DNA of 64,000 nt, taken from assembly GCA_022113835.1 (NCBI GenBank), contig JAILWY010000040.1, positions 1 through 64,000 on the forward strand. Direction: 5' to 3'. This stretch comes from Atopsyche davidsoni. Its lineage: Eukaryota; Arthropoda; Insecta; Trichoptera; Hydrobiosidae. Positions 1 to 11,400 of this stretch are shown here, in pieces. The notes below the pieces were generated by a model, which worked only from the letters and a program-made list of their open reading frames with translations, was not told the DNA's origin and ran no database searches. A program made the translations under genes and the position numbers. How positions within the stretch are numbered: the stretch's first letter is position 1; every line of letters starts with the position of its first letter.

Positions 1-539
1 GCAAAATCCCTGTGGGCTTTGGCAAGACCTTTTACAAAATGTAACGATTCATTGTTACCTTAATAAAAACTGACAGCCAGGTAATCATTCTGTTTTCAAA
101 GTCCCCCAGGGAGCAAGCTATGCTCTCGGGATGGATTATTCGTTGTAATAATTTCGACCATCGGGTGTTTGCCGATGGATATATATATAATAAATAAACA
201 TCATAATTAAGTAACGAAAATGTTATTATTCAAACGTTCGAGGGAAGTCCAGTGCATACGCGGAGTCACCTGTCAAGCAAGTGGCATTCCGAGAGGGGCA
301 CAGTTTATTCAGTTAAAAGCACTCTATAGTCCAACTCTATTTCAATACCTGGAAAATATTAAAACAATTTTACCATGTGAAATTTTTTTATTATGAAAGG
401 ATAGTACAAAAATTCAAATCAGCTGGGTAAAAGCCAACTGAGAAGTATAAAACAGTACAGGTTACATTATGGAGTCTCCAAAAATTCGAATGATCAGCAG
501 ATACAGCGCCATTGCATTGCATGCTTAAAATACAGTCAT
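1..539. other. Intergenic DNA with one LTR-end fragment
   Basis: I see no coding region here. Positions about 244-302 match the end of the LTR repeat found at 10101, 10540 and 11334 (shared core GGAGTCACxTGTCAAGC, then a GTG..TTCCGAGAGGGGCACA stretch), so a remnant of the same LTR family sits here. A minus-strand AATAAA lies at 387-392; it could serve the SMYD4-like gene that ends at 1819, but I cannot show that it does. Confidence 0.5.
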
Positions 540-1420
540 GGTATTAGGTAAATACATTTTTATCACACTTTTCACGTTTGGAGAAAATAGACGTGGATGT
601 GGCACTGCCAAGTTAATACATAGAGTATAAATTTATCACTCATTAACAACTAGATCTGATTAAAGTACATAGATATCTCAAAACAACACTAAAAACACAA
701 ATATTAAGCAAAGCACACATTTTACCCCTTTGAGGTTTGAAAAAAATTTATGCAGATAGCACAACCAAGTTGATACGTAGAGTGTGTGTTTGTCACACTT
801 TTTACCTTACTAAGGTTTGAAGGAAATTAACGTGGATGTCACTACCAAGTATAAATTCATCACACTTAATAAGTTACATGTCGACTAGATCTAATTCAAG
901 AACATACATATCTTGAAACTAACACTACAAAAACCAATTCCAATTTAAAATTGAAAATTAGATTTCTAAGAAAAGTACATAAAAACTTAAAGGTTTAAAA
1001 AATATATTGTGGATTGCACCACAGAGTTAAGAGTATGTTTTTATCACACTTTTCACGTTTGGAAAAAAATAGACGTGGATGTGGCACTGCCAAGTTAATA
1101 CATAGAATATAAATTTATCACTCATTAACAACTAGACCTGATTAAAATACATAGATATCTCAAACCAACACTACAAAAACAAATCTTAAGCAAAGCACAC
1201 ATTTCACCCCTTTGGGGTTTGAAGAAAATTTATGCGGATACCATAACCAAGTAGATACGTAGAGAGTGTGTTTGTCACACTTTTTACCTTATTAAGGTTT
1301 GAAGGAAATTAATGTGTATGACACTACCAAGTATAAATTCATCACACTTAATAAGTTACATGTCGACTAGATCTAATTCAAGAACATACATATCTTGAAA
1401 CTAACACTACAAAAGCGAAT
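540..1420. repeat. Higher-order tandem repeat, period ~481 bp
   Basis: The block beginning TATCACACTTTTCACGTTTG at 561 returns at 1042, and the block ending AACACTACAA at 921 returns at 1403, an offset of 481-482 bp with few changes between. Inside each unit there are two weaker halves about 230-240 bp apart: both carry a TCACACTTTT..GGTTTGA..AACGTGGATGT..CCAAGT..TCATCACT..ACTAGATCT..ACATA.ATCTC/TTGAAA..AACACTA series. The layout is therefore A-B-A'-B', like a small satellite or an amplified transposon tail. No reading frame crosses it. Confidence 0.8.
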
Positions 1421-1818
1421 TTAAAAAAAAAAAAACAAAATGAATGTAACTTGTAATCTTAGGCAATTTAGGAACATTATTTTAAATAACATTCAACTTA
1501 AAAAGTAGAACATTTATATAATCAGTAAAATAATAATGTAATAAAAAAATAATGTAAATAATTCAAGAAAGTAAAAGCGATACATTGTATCTGTTTAAAG
1601 GAACAATTCTTGAAGATGACAAATCAGTCAAAAACACATCAGCCAAATGTCAAATACGTGGTCCGTATAAATGCCATTCCATATCACAATAAAAATCTCT
1701 TGGGTAGTTTAGGAACATGCCAAAAAAAAATGGAATATTTGATAAATGTTTACACACAATAAAATCATATCACATATAATAATGGCTCATATAGAAAAAA
1801 AAATATAAGTACAAAAGT

Positions 1819-4800
1819 TTAAATGCAAAGTTCGGTACATCGTTCCATTATACAACGGAGTTTATTGAATGTATCTACGTACTCCAATGTCCACGGGCCG
1901 TAATGCAAGCTATAGAGCTTAAGGGTCCTTTCAGCGAGTTCTCTAGCTCGTATTGCCATACGTCTGAAAAATGGAGATGTTTAGAAAACGCATGTGGAGT
2001 AGCGTACAAAAAATCAGTTACACTCTTTCAGTTTGAAAGCGCTTAGCATAGATTGAGTCATTACTTCTGTGTGGGAATGGGTGCATCCGTATCCAGACAC
2101 TGTGCTAGATTGAGGAAGAGCAATTTGCTGAGTTCTTTGGCAACCTGCACGCTGTTCTTCCCGAACTGGGCTGTCAGAGACTTAATGTTAGCCAGGTGGA
2201 GTGATGGGTTGTTTTCAACTTCACCTGTAAATAGTCACATACATCAATCAGTGTGAGTATTTTACACATATGTACTAGGTACATAATATGAAATCTATCT
2301 TACCCAATCGGAGGAAGTGATTGGTCAAAAAATCGTGTGAAAGTCGTATATCACAACCAAGCTTATACATAGAGGCTCTCTGTTTCTTCAGAGCCCTATT
2401 GATAATCTTTATTTTCTCTCTTCGATCTGATACTCCTGAAATACAAATGTGAATCATTTAACAAAAATGGCCACCTTTGCTGTGAAACATCATTTGAATC
2501 CAATTCAACAGAGAGGATGCATACAACACCTATATTACAAGAATCTATGCCAGTTAGTTGAACATATAAATATTTTAAATCAAGAACCCATATTTTATAA
2601 TATAATATTGTATTCGCAGATTATTGAAGCATATAGCAACGTTTACATTATGCAAATATAAACACAACCTATAGCCTAAGCAACTGATGACATGGATGAG
2701 AAAAAGCCATTTTCCATTGAAAAACCATGGCCAGAAGCGTCTCATTTGGCATGTATTACATTATACATTAAGGTATAATATTTCCGCATTAAATGTATGT
2801 AGTAAGCAGCATGTGGTCGCTTTAAACATTATGGATTTGCACAGCAAGAAATCTTACCATCAAGGTTTAACAGAATTACCCCGATCTCCTTGCCAGCCCT
2901 GGTTAGCTCGGCTCTATTATGGCGGCGATTGCAATGCAGGCATATAAAAGTAAGTTGAGAGACAGGCCCATTGCAATATTTGCATGCAAATGCATGAAAG
3001 GTATCCTGTAATAAATATTTTTATATATTAAAAACAAGAAGTAGCTCGCACACCTCCTGAAGCTCGGCACTCGCTTGTAAATTTAGCTTAGATGGTCTTA
3101 CCGCAAAATTATCTTTTTTCTTGTCGGTACAAGCAAAACACTTGCACTCAAACATGTACTGTTCTCTTAGTGAGATTCTCCGGTCATTACCACGAGTGGT
3201 CGTATAGACCGGCCCATAACAATTGGAGACTTCATCCCCGGCTTTGATGTCCCTAGCTGCCTTGACGATAAGTACATTCTTGTAATGGCTGAAAATCAAA
3301 ATAAGACATTGTAACAGTAAGAACCTCAACAAATAACTAGAACTCTACCGGTCGATATATTCTACCGACCTGACACTTGTGTTCGGATAGCAGGAGTGGT
3401 TCATCAAGCTAGTCGTTGGGAAAATTCCTGATGCCATTCCTACTTGCCTTTCCTCAGGAATGCCTTGATCCTGAGGCGCGGGCATTACGCATAGCCCGGT
3501 AATCTTTGTTGCATTGGTAATAATAAGGCCCATATGCCTCAATATGAGAAACGATATAACAATTTCGGCTTCACGCGTGTCCATGTTGAAGCCCAAGATT
3601 TTAGGAGCACAAACTTCGAAGAAATTTGTGTAGTTTTTTAAGTATGTTGTCAGCATCACACTTGTCTGAAAAAATTGAAATATAATTGTAAAACACTAAT
3701 GTGAATCAAAAAATATTTCAACGAGGTAATTTTTTTTGGCATATATAATTAGGATCGGTCGGCTTGTTGGCCCAGTGGTAGGACCATTGTATCTTGGAGG
3801 TCTCCAGTTCGATAGATGTTGTTAAAAAAAAATTACCAATCCATATTTGGTATTGTCAAGATCATCGAATTTATCCATGTTGTTGAGTAGGCCGTACACT
3901 CGTTCGTAGGCCTTGTTTGCGATAATCTCTGGCTGTGTCTGGACTAGAGTCACAAACTCTTTGGCAGTGGTCTCAGCACCCATCCCCTCGGTCTTGAACA
4001 GCTGTCCGTTGGAGGCAATCAAAAGAATTCTGCAATTTAAATATTCAATAGATAATTTTATATTTGAGTACCTACTATACATACAATACTGAATTAAATA
4101 TGGCACTGAATTGGAATACCTCATGGCAAGGTGGCCTATGCCAATGGCAGGCCACAGGTTAAGCTGAGCTCCTTGGCACTCCCACTGATGGAACTTCTCC
4201 CATCCCTCGAGGCGACACTCCTCGGTGCAGTAAACACTGCTGCAGCAGTCGGTGCAGCTGAAGAAAATCAAACATGAAGCTCCCTACACGAGTTGTTATG
4301 CATTGTATGCTAATCATTCATTTTTTATAACAAACACTAATATTACATTTTATCAGGAAAAAACACAAGAGATTTTATAACAAATATTCAATTAGAATAC
4401 AAATCGACATAAAACCTTTCATATCTCATTTCCTGCACCAGAGAGAGAGGAGCAATCAAACATCTCTATTTAAACTTCCTCTAAGCATGTTGCAATCTAT
4501 CTGTGTGCATTTTTGTTGCAAGTTATGAAAAACAAATTACTATCAACTGCAAGAGGAGACTGTGCATACACATACACACATCTGTTGGAGCCACAGTAGG
4601 ACATGCAAATCGACAGCCGCATACAAAGCTTGCACGACACGCAGGCGCAAAACAACAGCACTGTGGTTAAAAAGTTACACAAAAAAATATCCGCTTGAAT
4701 TTTAATGTTTTTGCAAGAAGTGGGAGTTGAGAAATTTAAAACTTTTGAATAGAAAAAAACATACGACTTATTGCAGAAAAAAATTCAGAACGTTTCAAAA

Positions 4801-7104
4801 CTCACATCAACATTCAAAACATATAAAGTTTTTTTCAGTATGAAAATTATAATTTTAGAATTAAAAAGTGATTCTCCAACAAACAACAATGTCTGATTGA
4901 TAACTTTGTAGTCAACCACTTACGGAATCGGCTGAATGTTGTGCTTGCAACAGTTGTCGCACACCATGGACAGCAAGCCGTGAGGTCCGGGCAACACCAC
5001 AAATGCAAAAGGTTTTTCCACAAAAAGAACGTCGCCGGCTTTAAAGTCGGCATTGGCTTCAATGAAGCGTCCGAATTTTTCAGACTCCCTATAAGAAAGG
5101 TTTTTATAGTTTTAGAAGAAAATTAAAAATATTAAAAAAAGGTTTTGAAATAATTAGAGTTACTTCAGCGTGAGGGATTTCGATGCTCCTTGAAGTGAGT
5201 TATTCTCTACGATCAAACCATGCAGTTCTTCCATTGAATGTTCGATAGTTAACTCAATAGGAATTTGCAATATTTCATTTATTATCTTGTTCTCCCTCGC
5301 AAGTATAGATGACTTGTAAGCACCTTAAAATGTAAAATAGACACATAAGTATGTTTGTACTAAAGAACTTTATAACACTATTATTATTGTTGTTGTAGGT
5401 TGTGGCCGTCTGTCAACTATTTAGGATAATACAATAGTTTTACTTAATAGTGGCTTAAATTTTTGAGGTAATATTGGTGCAGAATGGAAGATTCAATTTT
5501 ATACAAATTAACTTATTTTATTCAAAATCATACCACACGAAGAACGATTTTTAGAATCTTTACGAAATTCTTCTACCGATGCTATAAAAGCATTCCTTCC
5601 CTTGACTGGATCCCTCAAGTTAAAATGACATTCGGCCATGTTGGCATACGCCTTAAATCTAAGTGCTTCGGGATATCCTGTTTTTAGAACCAAACTGAAG
5701 TCTTCCAAAGCCTCCTGAAAAATAAAAACACATTATTTATGTTTAAATGTTTATTTTTTAAAGTAATTTCATTCTGAAAAATTACACAAAGATTACCGAT
5801 TATAAAGTCTGAACCTTTTTAAAGACCACTGGACATTTTATTTTTATAATTAACTCATATGAAAACGAAACCGAAGTTTCAAGAGCCTCGCGTGATTCGG
5901 ACTTTAATTTGAAAATAAAATGACAGAATTTAGATTAGCTGTATTAAAATAATAACTGTTTTCAGTCATTCCCATTTGGGAATGATATTTGAAAAACCAA
6001 AGAAATTTACAAGTAGTCTTGTAAATTTCTTTGGTTTTTTTCGATCCAGTGATCGAGATTTACTAGCTATGTAGAAAACATACTGTCACTGCACAAAATC
6101 AAATGTAAAATCACATAATAAAAAGTTTGTGCAGAGACCGATTGAATAATTTATTTTTTTTAAATATGCCAAGCTGACACTTTGTCATCAGTGCGATTAT
6201 GACTTCATCTAAACTTTTCTACAACCCTTAGATACTAATAACACACCTTAAAGTTGGATAATTTTAATAAACATGTAGCCCTGTTTGCCAGGGCGAGTGA
6301 GAAACACTCATCTGATCTTGGAGCGCTGAGAACACTCTTGTTGAACAACCTTAAGCTCGACACAAAGTCATCTTTCTTAAAGATTTTATTTCCTTCTTCC
6401 CTGAGCTTGGTGGCCACAGCCGTATCTTTGACGCTCATTATCTCAATATGAACATCGCCTCTGCAAGGTGTCAAAGAACTTAGCCATCCACTCAAAGTTT
6501 GTCTGAAAATAAAAACAGTAGTGAGCATCATTTGAGCACAAGCCCATAATAAAACAATCAAGCAATCCAACTTGCTTGCTTTTGGTTTACTGTCAGCACA
6601 AGTATCGGGAGACCCTGACAGTATTTGATTTCACAAAGCACATGTATTATTAGTTTACAGCGTGTTTAGTGACGAAAAAGCTCAGTCATAATCAATGTCA
6701 ATAATACTTTTAATATTTTACTTAAAAATATAACTATTGTGCGATTTAGACACATTGAACTATTATAATATATGAGCACATCATTACTTCGATACGTAAA
6801 AAAAAAAAAAAAAAACAATAACATATGACAATTACCTTTGCGACTGAAAAATATTATAGGTTGTAGGAATATTTTAGCACGCTACCTATAAATCAAACTG
6901 AATAATTTGCGAATGGAGATTTTAACAACAACATTCAAAAAGAATTACTTACCTGACTCCGGCGCATTTATACAGCTCTTCGGCGACATTAAAAATGTAT
7001 AGATCGGAACAGTCGCCAAAATCTTCTTTTTTTGTCGATATTTGTACGTTAGGGGACAACGCATCGACCAGGCCTTGCCATTTAGAAATAAGTGATTTAG
7101 CCAT
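1819..7104 (-). CDS. SMYD4: SMYD4-like SET and MYND domain protein (putative lysine methyltransferase)
   Basis: Thirteen coding exons on the minus strand join with consistent phase and GT-AG borders: 7104-6953, 6502-6247, 5714-5534, 5323-5164, 5088-4924, 4257-4120, 4029-3837, 3665-3349, 3288-3054, 3005-2858, 2435-2304, 2224-2065, 1963-1819. The sum is 2382 nt, 793 residues plus TAA, close to vertebrate SMYD4 (about 800 aa). A TPR region (about residues 70-160, REEGNKIFKKDDF then LANRATCLLKL) precedes a split SET domain. Its first part (GRFIEA..KAGDVLFVEKPFAF) is followed by a MYND zinc finger (CDNC, CTDC, VYC, HQWEC), then the catalytic part with MNHSCYPNTSV near 505 and GDEVSNCYGP near 540, then the cysteine-rich post-SET region (CKCFAC, CKYC, CLHC). 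Family knowledge gives S-adenosylmethionine-dependent lysine methylation, in nucleus or cytoplasm; the substrate is not readable from the sequence. The start ATG at 7104 is the first in exon 1. The exon joins are my own reading. Confidence 0.88.
3750..3830 (+). mobile_element. tRNA-derived SINE-like insertion in SMYD4 intron 7
   Basis: The segment has a good pol III A box (TGGCCCAGTGG near 3769), a weak B box (AGTTCGATAGA near 3808) about 30 bp later, and ends in TGTT plus a run of A. That is the layout of a short tRNA-headed SINE on the plus strand. Its A-tail ends a few bases from the 5' splice site of the SMYD4-like gene (exon 7 ends at 3837 on the minus strand). The B box is degraded and no clear target duplication was found, so a decayed tRNA pseudogene is the alternative. 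Confidence 0.5.
5992..6039. repeat. Perfect inverted repeat: 22-bp stem, 4-nt loop
   Basis: Positions 5992-6013 are the exact reverse complement of 6018-6039, with loop TAGT. It lies in SMYD4 intron 2. A perfect long stem with a tiny loop suggests a recent template-switch event or a small foldback insertion. It is too short and too tight in the loop for a normal pre-miRNA. Confidence 0.9.
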
Positions 7105-7556
7105 TGTACAGATCAAAACTTTACTCGGTGTAAAATGAAACAATCGATATAATCACAGACCGGCTTGAGCAACCAGAAACCGCAAGACCGGCGAGATGGC
7201 GATTCCGGGCAGGTGCAACCGGAACAGCCCTCGGCATAGACAATAAAGTGGGCGTTGGCGATAGAAATGGAAATATATGCCCATAGACAACTTACTTAAC
7301 ATATTTTTTCTGATCAACAATAACAAAAAGACTGCATACGTTATTTTAACTACATATTTGCGATAAGACTAAAAAAATAATAATATCATAAACCTTACCA
7401 CTCAATTATACAAAGAAAATGTTGATAAAAAATATTCTCAATAAATAAAATTTCTGTTATATTTATAAAAGCTAATTTTTCTATCCATTATACCCTCCAC
7501 CTTTAATCTCAAAAAAGTATATTTCAAAATATATTTTTGATGAAAAAATTTACTCA

Positions 7557-7558
<2 letters not shown>
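7105..7558. promoter_or_regulatory. SMYD4 upstream region with DRE-like site
   Basis: The sequence upstream of the SMYD4-like ATG contains ATCGATAT at 7142-7149 (TATCGAT on the gene's strand, seven of eight bases of the insect DRE core TATCGATA), about 40 bp before the ATG. The 100 bp beyond is more CpG-rich than its surroundings. No TATA box is evident. The rest, to 7558, is AT-rich with no gene that I can see. Confidence 0.4.

Positions 7559-7648
<90 letters not shown>
7559..7648. repeat. (TA)n microsatellite
   Basis: About 90 bp of near-pure TA dinucleotides with one TG interruption near 7636. Open frames across it (YIYIYI) are artefacts of the repeat. A separate run of 11 G lies at 7734-7744 in otherwise unremarkable intergenic DNA. 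Confidence 0.95.
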
Positions 7649-7980
7649 ATTTTATTATTTATGTAAAAAATATATGATGGCGTCAAGAAACCGCGAATTT
7701 TGGTAAAGAACTCAAGTGATTTATGTCACGGTCGGGGGGGGGGGAGGAAATGCAGTTCATTGCACCGAGCGGCGAAAGCAACCGCGTCAGTCAGGCGATG
7801 ACTGCGCGACCGTTCGTGTGCAATTGGCAGGTGAAGATGATTATTTTCTTATTATCATGTTTTTAATACACGTTGATCTCATGTAAGCTTTATATTTATA
7901 TGTTTATTAAAAATATGAAATACTTTTGATTATTGTTCTAATTCTGCTTACAATTGATAATTGCACATGTGTGGTTGGCC

Positions 7981-7984
<4 letters not shown>

Positions 7985-8065
<81 letters not shown>

Positions 8066-8099
8066 AAGGTTTAAATATTTATCTATATATATATATATT

Positions 8100-8171
<72 letters not shown>

Positions 8172-8228
8172 TATATAAATTTATGTATATATATAAATAT
8201 GTAAATTTATATATATATAAATATGTAA

Positions 8229-8312
<84 letters not shown>

Positions 8313-8316
8313 GTAA

Positions 8317-8386
<70 letters not shown>

Positions 8387-8504
8387 GTATATATTTATTT
8401 ATATATATATATATATATACATATATTTATTTACATACATAATTTATTTAAAAATATATATATTAATATATATATATATATATAAATATATATATATATA
8501 TGTA

Positions 8505-8566
<62 letters not shown>

Positions 8567-8572
8567 AATATA

Positions 8573-8616
<44 letters not shown>

Positions 8617-8645
8617 TACATATATAAATATATATATATATATTT
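7985..8645. repeat. Compound (TA)n / TATAAATA repeat tract
   Basis: About 660 bp almost wholly made of TA dinucleotides, with periodic TTTATA, TGTA and AAAT interruptions. Stretches such as 8098-8170 repeat a longer unit of TA runs punctuated by TTTA, so the tract has second-order periodicity. Long YI-repeat frames on both strands are not genes. Such tracts are prone to extrude cruciforms and to assembly error. Confidence 0.95.
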
Positions 8646-8660
8646 TTTATACATTTATCA

Positions 8661-8686
8661 TCTCGACGGTGTCTGCACCGTCGAGA
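8661..8686. repeat. Perfect inverted repeat, 11-bp stem, loop TCTG
   Basis: TCTCGACGGTG (8661-8671) pairs exactly with CACCGTCGAGA (8676-8686). It is a GC-rich hairpin at the edge of the TA tract, in a small GC-rich patch (8661-8780) with no recognisable gene. Confidence 0.85.
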
Positions 8687-9426
8687 CGGCTGGTGGGTGC
8701 ATCTCGTCGGGCGGCCTTGCAGGCAGGGGACAGCAACCGTTGGAATATGAGACGATCGCAGGCAATCGGTGCACATATAATGAATTTTATTGACAATAAA
8801 TTCTAATTTTTTAATTGACGATTTTGAAAAAATATACATGTCTGATCATCATTTTCTATCTAGAAAATATCTTTTGCGAATTGTTTTCCTCCTCGCTCGT
8901 TGTCTATCCAAATTGGCGCGTAATCTGGATAGCTTTCCAACAAGGCTTAAAATAAAATGCTCAGATATTAAATAGTTGAATCGACTAGGTACTTTAGAGA
9001 TTCTTCGCGTTGTCCCATTAATTTAAGCTTTACTCAGCGGTTGTAAATTCGAATTGTTGTTTTTAATTTAAAAAAATGATAATTTGGGCGTTGAACATAA
9101 ATGTGAGTGGCTAGAGACATGTGTGTGCCGAGTAGTTCTCGGTCGAGTGCTAGCTGCACTGAACGCTATGTTTTTCGGAAAAGAAATAAGTTGCTTTAAT
9201 TTCCGTGACTCGGATGCATCTGTCAATTACAACAGTAATGCGTTTACATTAGGACATGGCAATGAAATAGCTTTCAGCAAGCAGTTTTTTACATTTTTAC
9301 ATCAAAATTGATATTACGAATGATAACCTCAATAAATTAGTTATTCCATAGTTTCAATATTTCAACTATTTCGAGTCAAACAAACATTTCAAATGTAAAA
9401 TCTATCAATATATAATACATACTCAC

Positions 9427-9618
9427 ATCAAAGTGGTCTTCACAGAAATAAATTGATGAATTCGTGACTACGTCTTTCGGGTTTCGCCGTGCGAGCTTAA
9501 ACCACTTATATCTCATAATTTTCTTATTTGGAACATATATAAACACCTTGTTGGGTGTTACTATCGAAGTGTTTGTACACTGAGGTACTGCACACCACTT
9601 ATAGAATTTGGAATTCAT
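9427..9618 (-). CDS. THAP-domain protein, first exon only (partial)
   Basis: An ATG at 9618 opens a 64-residue exon that matches the THAP zinc-finger module: Cys9-x4-Cys14, a Pro-rich strand, RYKWFKLARR, and Cys59-x2-His62 in FCEDHFD. THAP domains are C2CH DNA-binding modules related to the P-element transposase. The exon ends in phase 0 at a good donor (GAT followed by GTGAGT). I found no continuation exon between here and the TA tract at 8645, so the remainder is either in a part I cannot recognise or lost. It could be a host gene or a P-like transposon remnant. Confidence 0.7.
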
Positions 9619-10100
9619 TTATACGAATTTCGTTTACTGTCTTCAATGCAAACACAATGGCATGCCAGTTGACAATGACAGTTGATAGAAGGCGTGACGT
9701 CAGAGCGGACGCCATGACACCTGCGAGCTGTTTCGCGCACTTTTGAAAAAATATTATAAAAATGGCTTTAAACTTCGTTAAACTCTAGTTTTTTACCGAA
9801 ATAAAGTTTTTTTCGTAAATAGTAAACGTGTACCCCCATTATGGAAGAGGATTTGAAAATCTTTCGTCATGCCCATTTGAAATGATTATTGCACTTAAGG
9901 AATCGTCGCGTACCTTTTAAGACTTTGCGAAATAAAGAAACCGCCCTGCTGATGACATTTTTGTACATCTATTTGCTTATGTATAATTATACTTAAGCAA
10001 ATTCAATATTTTTGACAGAGAGTACTTGGTGGAATTCCATTTTAATATTTTATTCAAAAATATTATAATTATACTCTTAATGGCTGCGTCCATTTGAAGT
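9619..10100. promoter_or_regulatory. Upstream region of the THAP exon with CRE-like palindrome
   Basis: A perfect TGACGTCA lies at 9695-9702, about 77 bp upstream of the THAP ATG on the minus strand, in a short CpG-richer patch (9685-9735). This is compatible with a promoter, but one 8-bp motif is weak evidence. I see nothing else to 10100. Confidence 0.3.
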
Positions 10101-10200
10101 GTTATCATTTATCAACGTTGATTGGGAGTCCATCAGTATTGTGCATCCGCGGAGTCACATGTCAAGCTAGTGACCTTCCGAGAGGCACATAACAACTGTA
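10101..10200 (+). repeat. LTR-end fragment of the 10384 LTR family
   Basis: The segment matches the last ~100 bp of the LTR at 10384-10637: TTATCATTTATCAACGTTGA, then a gtcc..GTATTGTGCATCCGCGG stretch, then AGTCACATGTCAAGC. It has no internal element region attached. Confidence 0.75.
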
Positions 10201-10383
10201 TAGCCTTGTCATGGACCTCCCAACCTGTAGATTACAGTTTCAAAGGACGAATGCCGCCATTGTCCTTGTCTTCGTGTTTTACCTTTTTATTATTAAGTAA
10301 ACACTGCCATTTAGTTTTAATAACATTTGTGCATCTATTTTTATTATGGCTGTGTCCGGTGTGTACCTTACCTATATGTTTAT

Positions 10384-10637
10384 TGTAGGGACCGACCCTT
10401 TGTAGAAGGTCTTGTCTTGTACCTGTGTATTATAGAGCGCAAGGTATTGCTCGCCTAGCCTCATAACTGACTTGCCCACGGTCGAGACTAGACACTGTCT
10501 CTCCGTGTAATAAACGACATAATTAAAGTATTGAAAGCTGTTATCATTTATCAACGTTGAACGAGAGTCCTTCAAGTATTGTGCATCCGCGGGAGTCACA
10601 TGTCAAGCAAGTGACGTCCCGCACGAGCCACACACCA
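10384..10637 (+). mobile_element. LTR of an LTR retrotransposon
   Basis: The segment begins TGTAGGGACC and ends near ACACCA. It holds a poly(A) signal (GTGTAATAAACG near 10506) and is followed at once by TTTTGGTGTCAGAAAGTGG, which resembles the primer-binding region and leader of insect gypsy-type or BEL-type elements. A gag remnant follows at 11017. The 3' LTR is present only as its last ~70 bp at 11334. The exact LTR borders are uncertain by a few bases. Confidence 0.65.
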
Positions 10638-11016
10638 TAATTTTGGTGTCAGAAAGTGGAGATTTATCTCTTTAATAACGGGCTGTTATTGAAAGAGACG
10701 GATCCAGAGAAGTCAATCGCTGAAGGGAACAGGACGAAAAAGCAGCCGGATTCAAACCAGCCGCTGTCGACGCACCTCTTCAAGATCTTCTCAAAACGGA
10801 CGCGAATCATCGATTCATCTGGACGAGCCAAGCTGCTGCTGTCGTCAGAGTCTCAAGATTCATCTCAACTCATCGTTTGATAACATCCAAGAAAACTTCC
10901 GACAGGTCAGAAGCTGCGTCAAGATTTCAAGGAGGTTTCAATCTACAATTATGTGAATTATCATGTGAGTTATCACTATTTATATACATTCAAATTCAAA
11001 TTCAAAATTCAAAATC
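10638..11016 (+). mobile_element. LTR-element leader and decayed internal region
   Basis: Sequence between the LTR and the gag remnant. It contains only short disrupted frames and no domain that I recognise. Confidence 0.5.
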
Positions 11017-11310
11017 ATGTTTAACAACACAAATCATAATTCATTTAATCGTAATAGAAATCTCGCTCGTAGTTCTAATTACAATCATGACATAAATAGT
11101 CGTCAAATGAATTCAGAAAATATTTATCAATTAAATACGAATTCAAATATTCAAAATATAAAGTCATGTTCTTACTGCAAAAATATCGGACATGTAATAA
11201 ATGATTGTCATAAACGACAATATAATAATAATCGAAATCAAAATTACGCGATAAATCGAAATCAAAACTACGCGATAAATCGAAATAATTATCCAAATCA
11301 AAAATTATAA
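11017..11310 (+). pseudogene. LTR-retrotransposon gag remnant with CCHC zinc knuckle
   Basis: A 97-residue frame rich in Asn and Arg contains one retroviral-type knuckle, CSYCKNIGHVINDC (C-x2-C-x4-H-x4-C), then a short tandem RNQNYAIN repeat. It is the C-terminal end of a gag-like protein. No protease, reverse transcriptase or integrase follows, because the element is internally deleted and reaches LTR-like sequence at 11334. Confidence 0.65.
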
Positions 11311-11333
11311 CTCGAATCCAAATCATCCTTGTC

Positions 11334-11400
11334 CTTAAAGTATTGTGCATCCGCGGGAGTCACATGTCAAGCTAGTGACCTTCCGAAAGGGGCACATAAC
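11334..11400 (+). repeat. Partial 3' LTR of the same family
   Basis: The piece GTATTGTGCATCCGCGGGAG followed by TCACATGTCAAGC repeats the end of the LTR at 10384-10637, with a variant tail (GACCTTCCGAAAGGGGCACA). The upstream part of this LTR is missing. Confidence 0.65.

Noticed and set aside
3752..3822. A functional tRNA gene
   Set aside because: The A box is good but the B box is degraded, no acceptor stem can be closed, and the segment ends in a poly(A)-like tail.
4560..4680. Cys-rich minus-strand frame near the SMYD4 MYND finger (CVSCKLC), considered as an extra exon
   Set aside because: Exons 5088-4924 and 4257-4120 already join in phase to give a complete MYND pattern; adding this piece breaks the spacing and the frame.
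8137..8839. YI-repeat open frames on both strands
   Set aside because: They are translations of the (TA)n tract.
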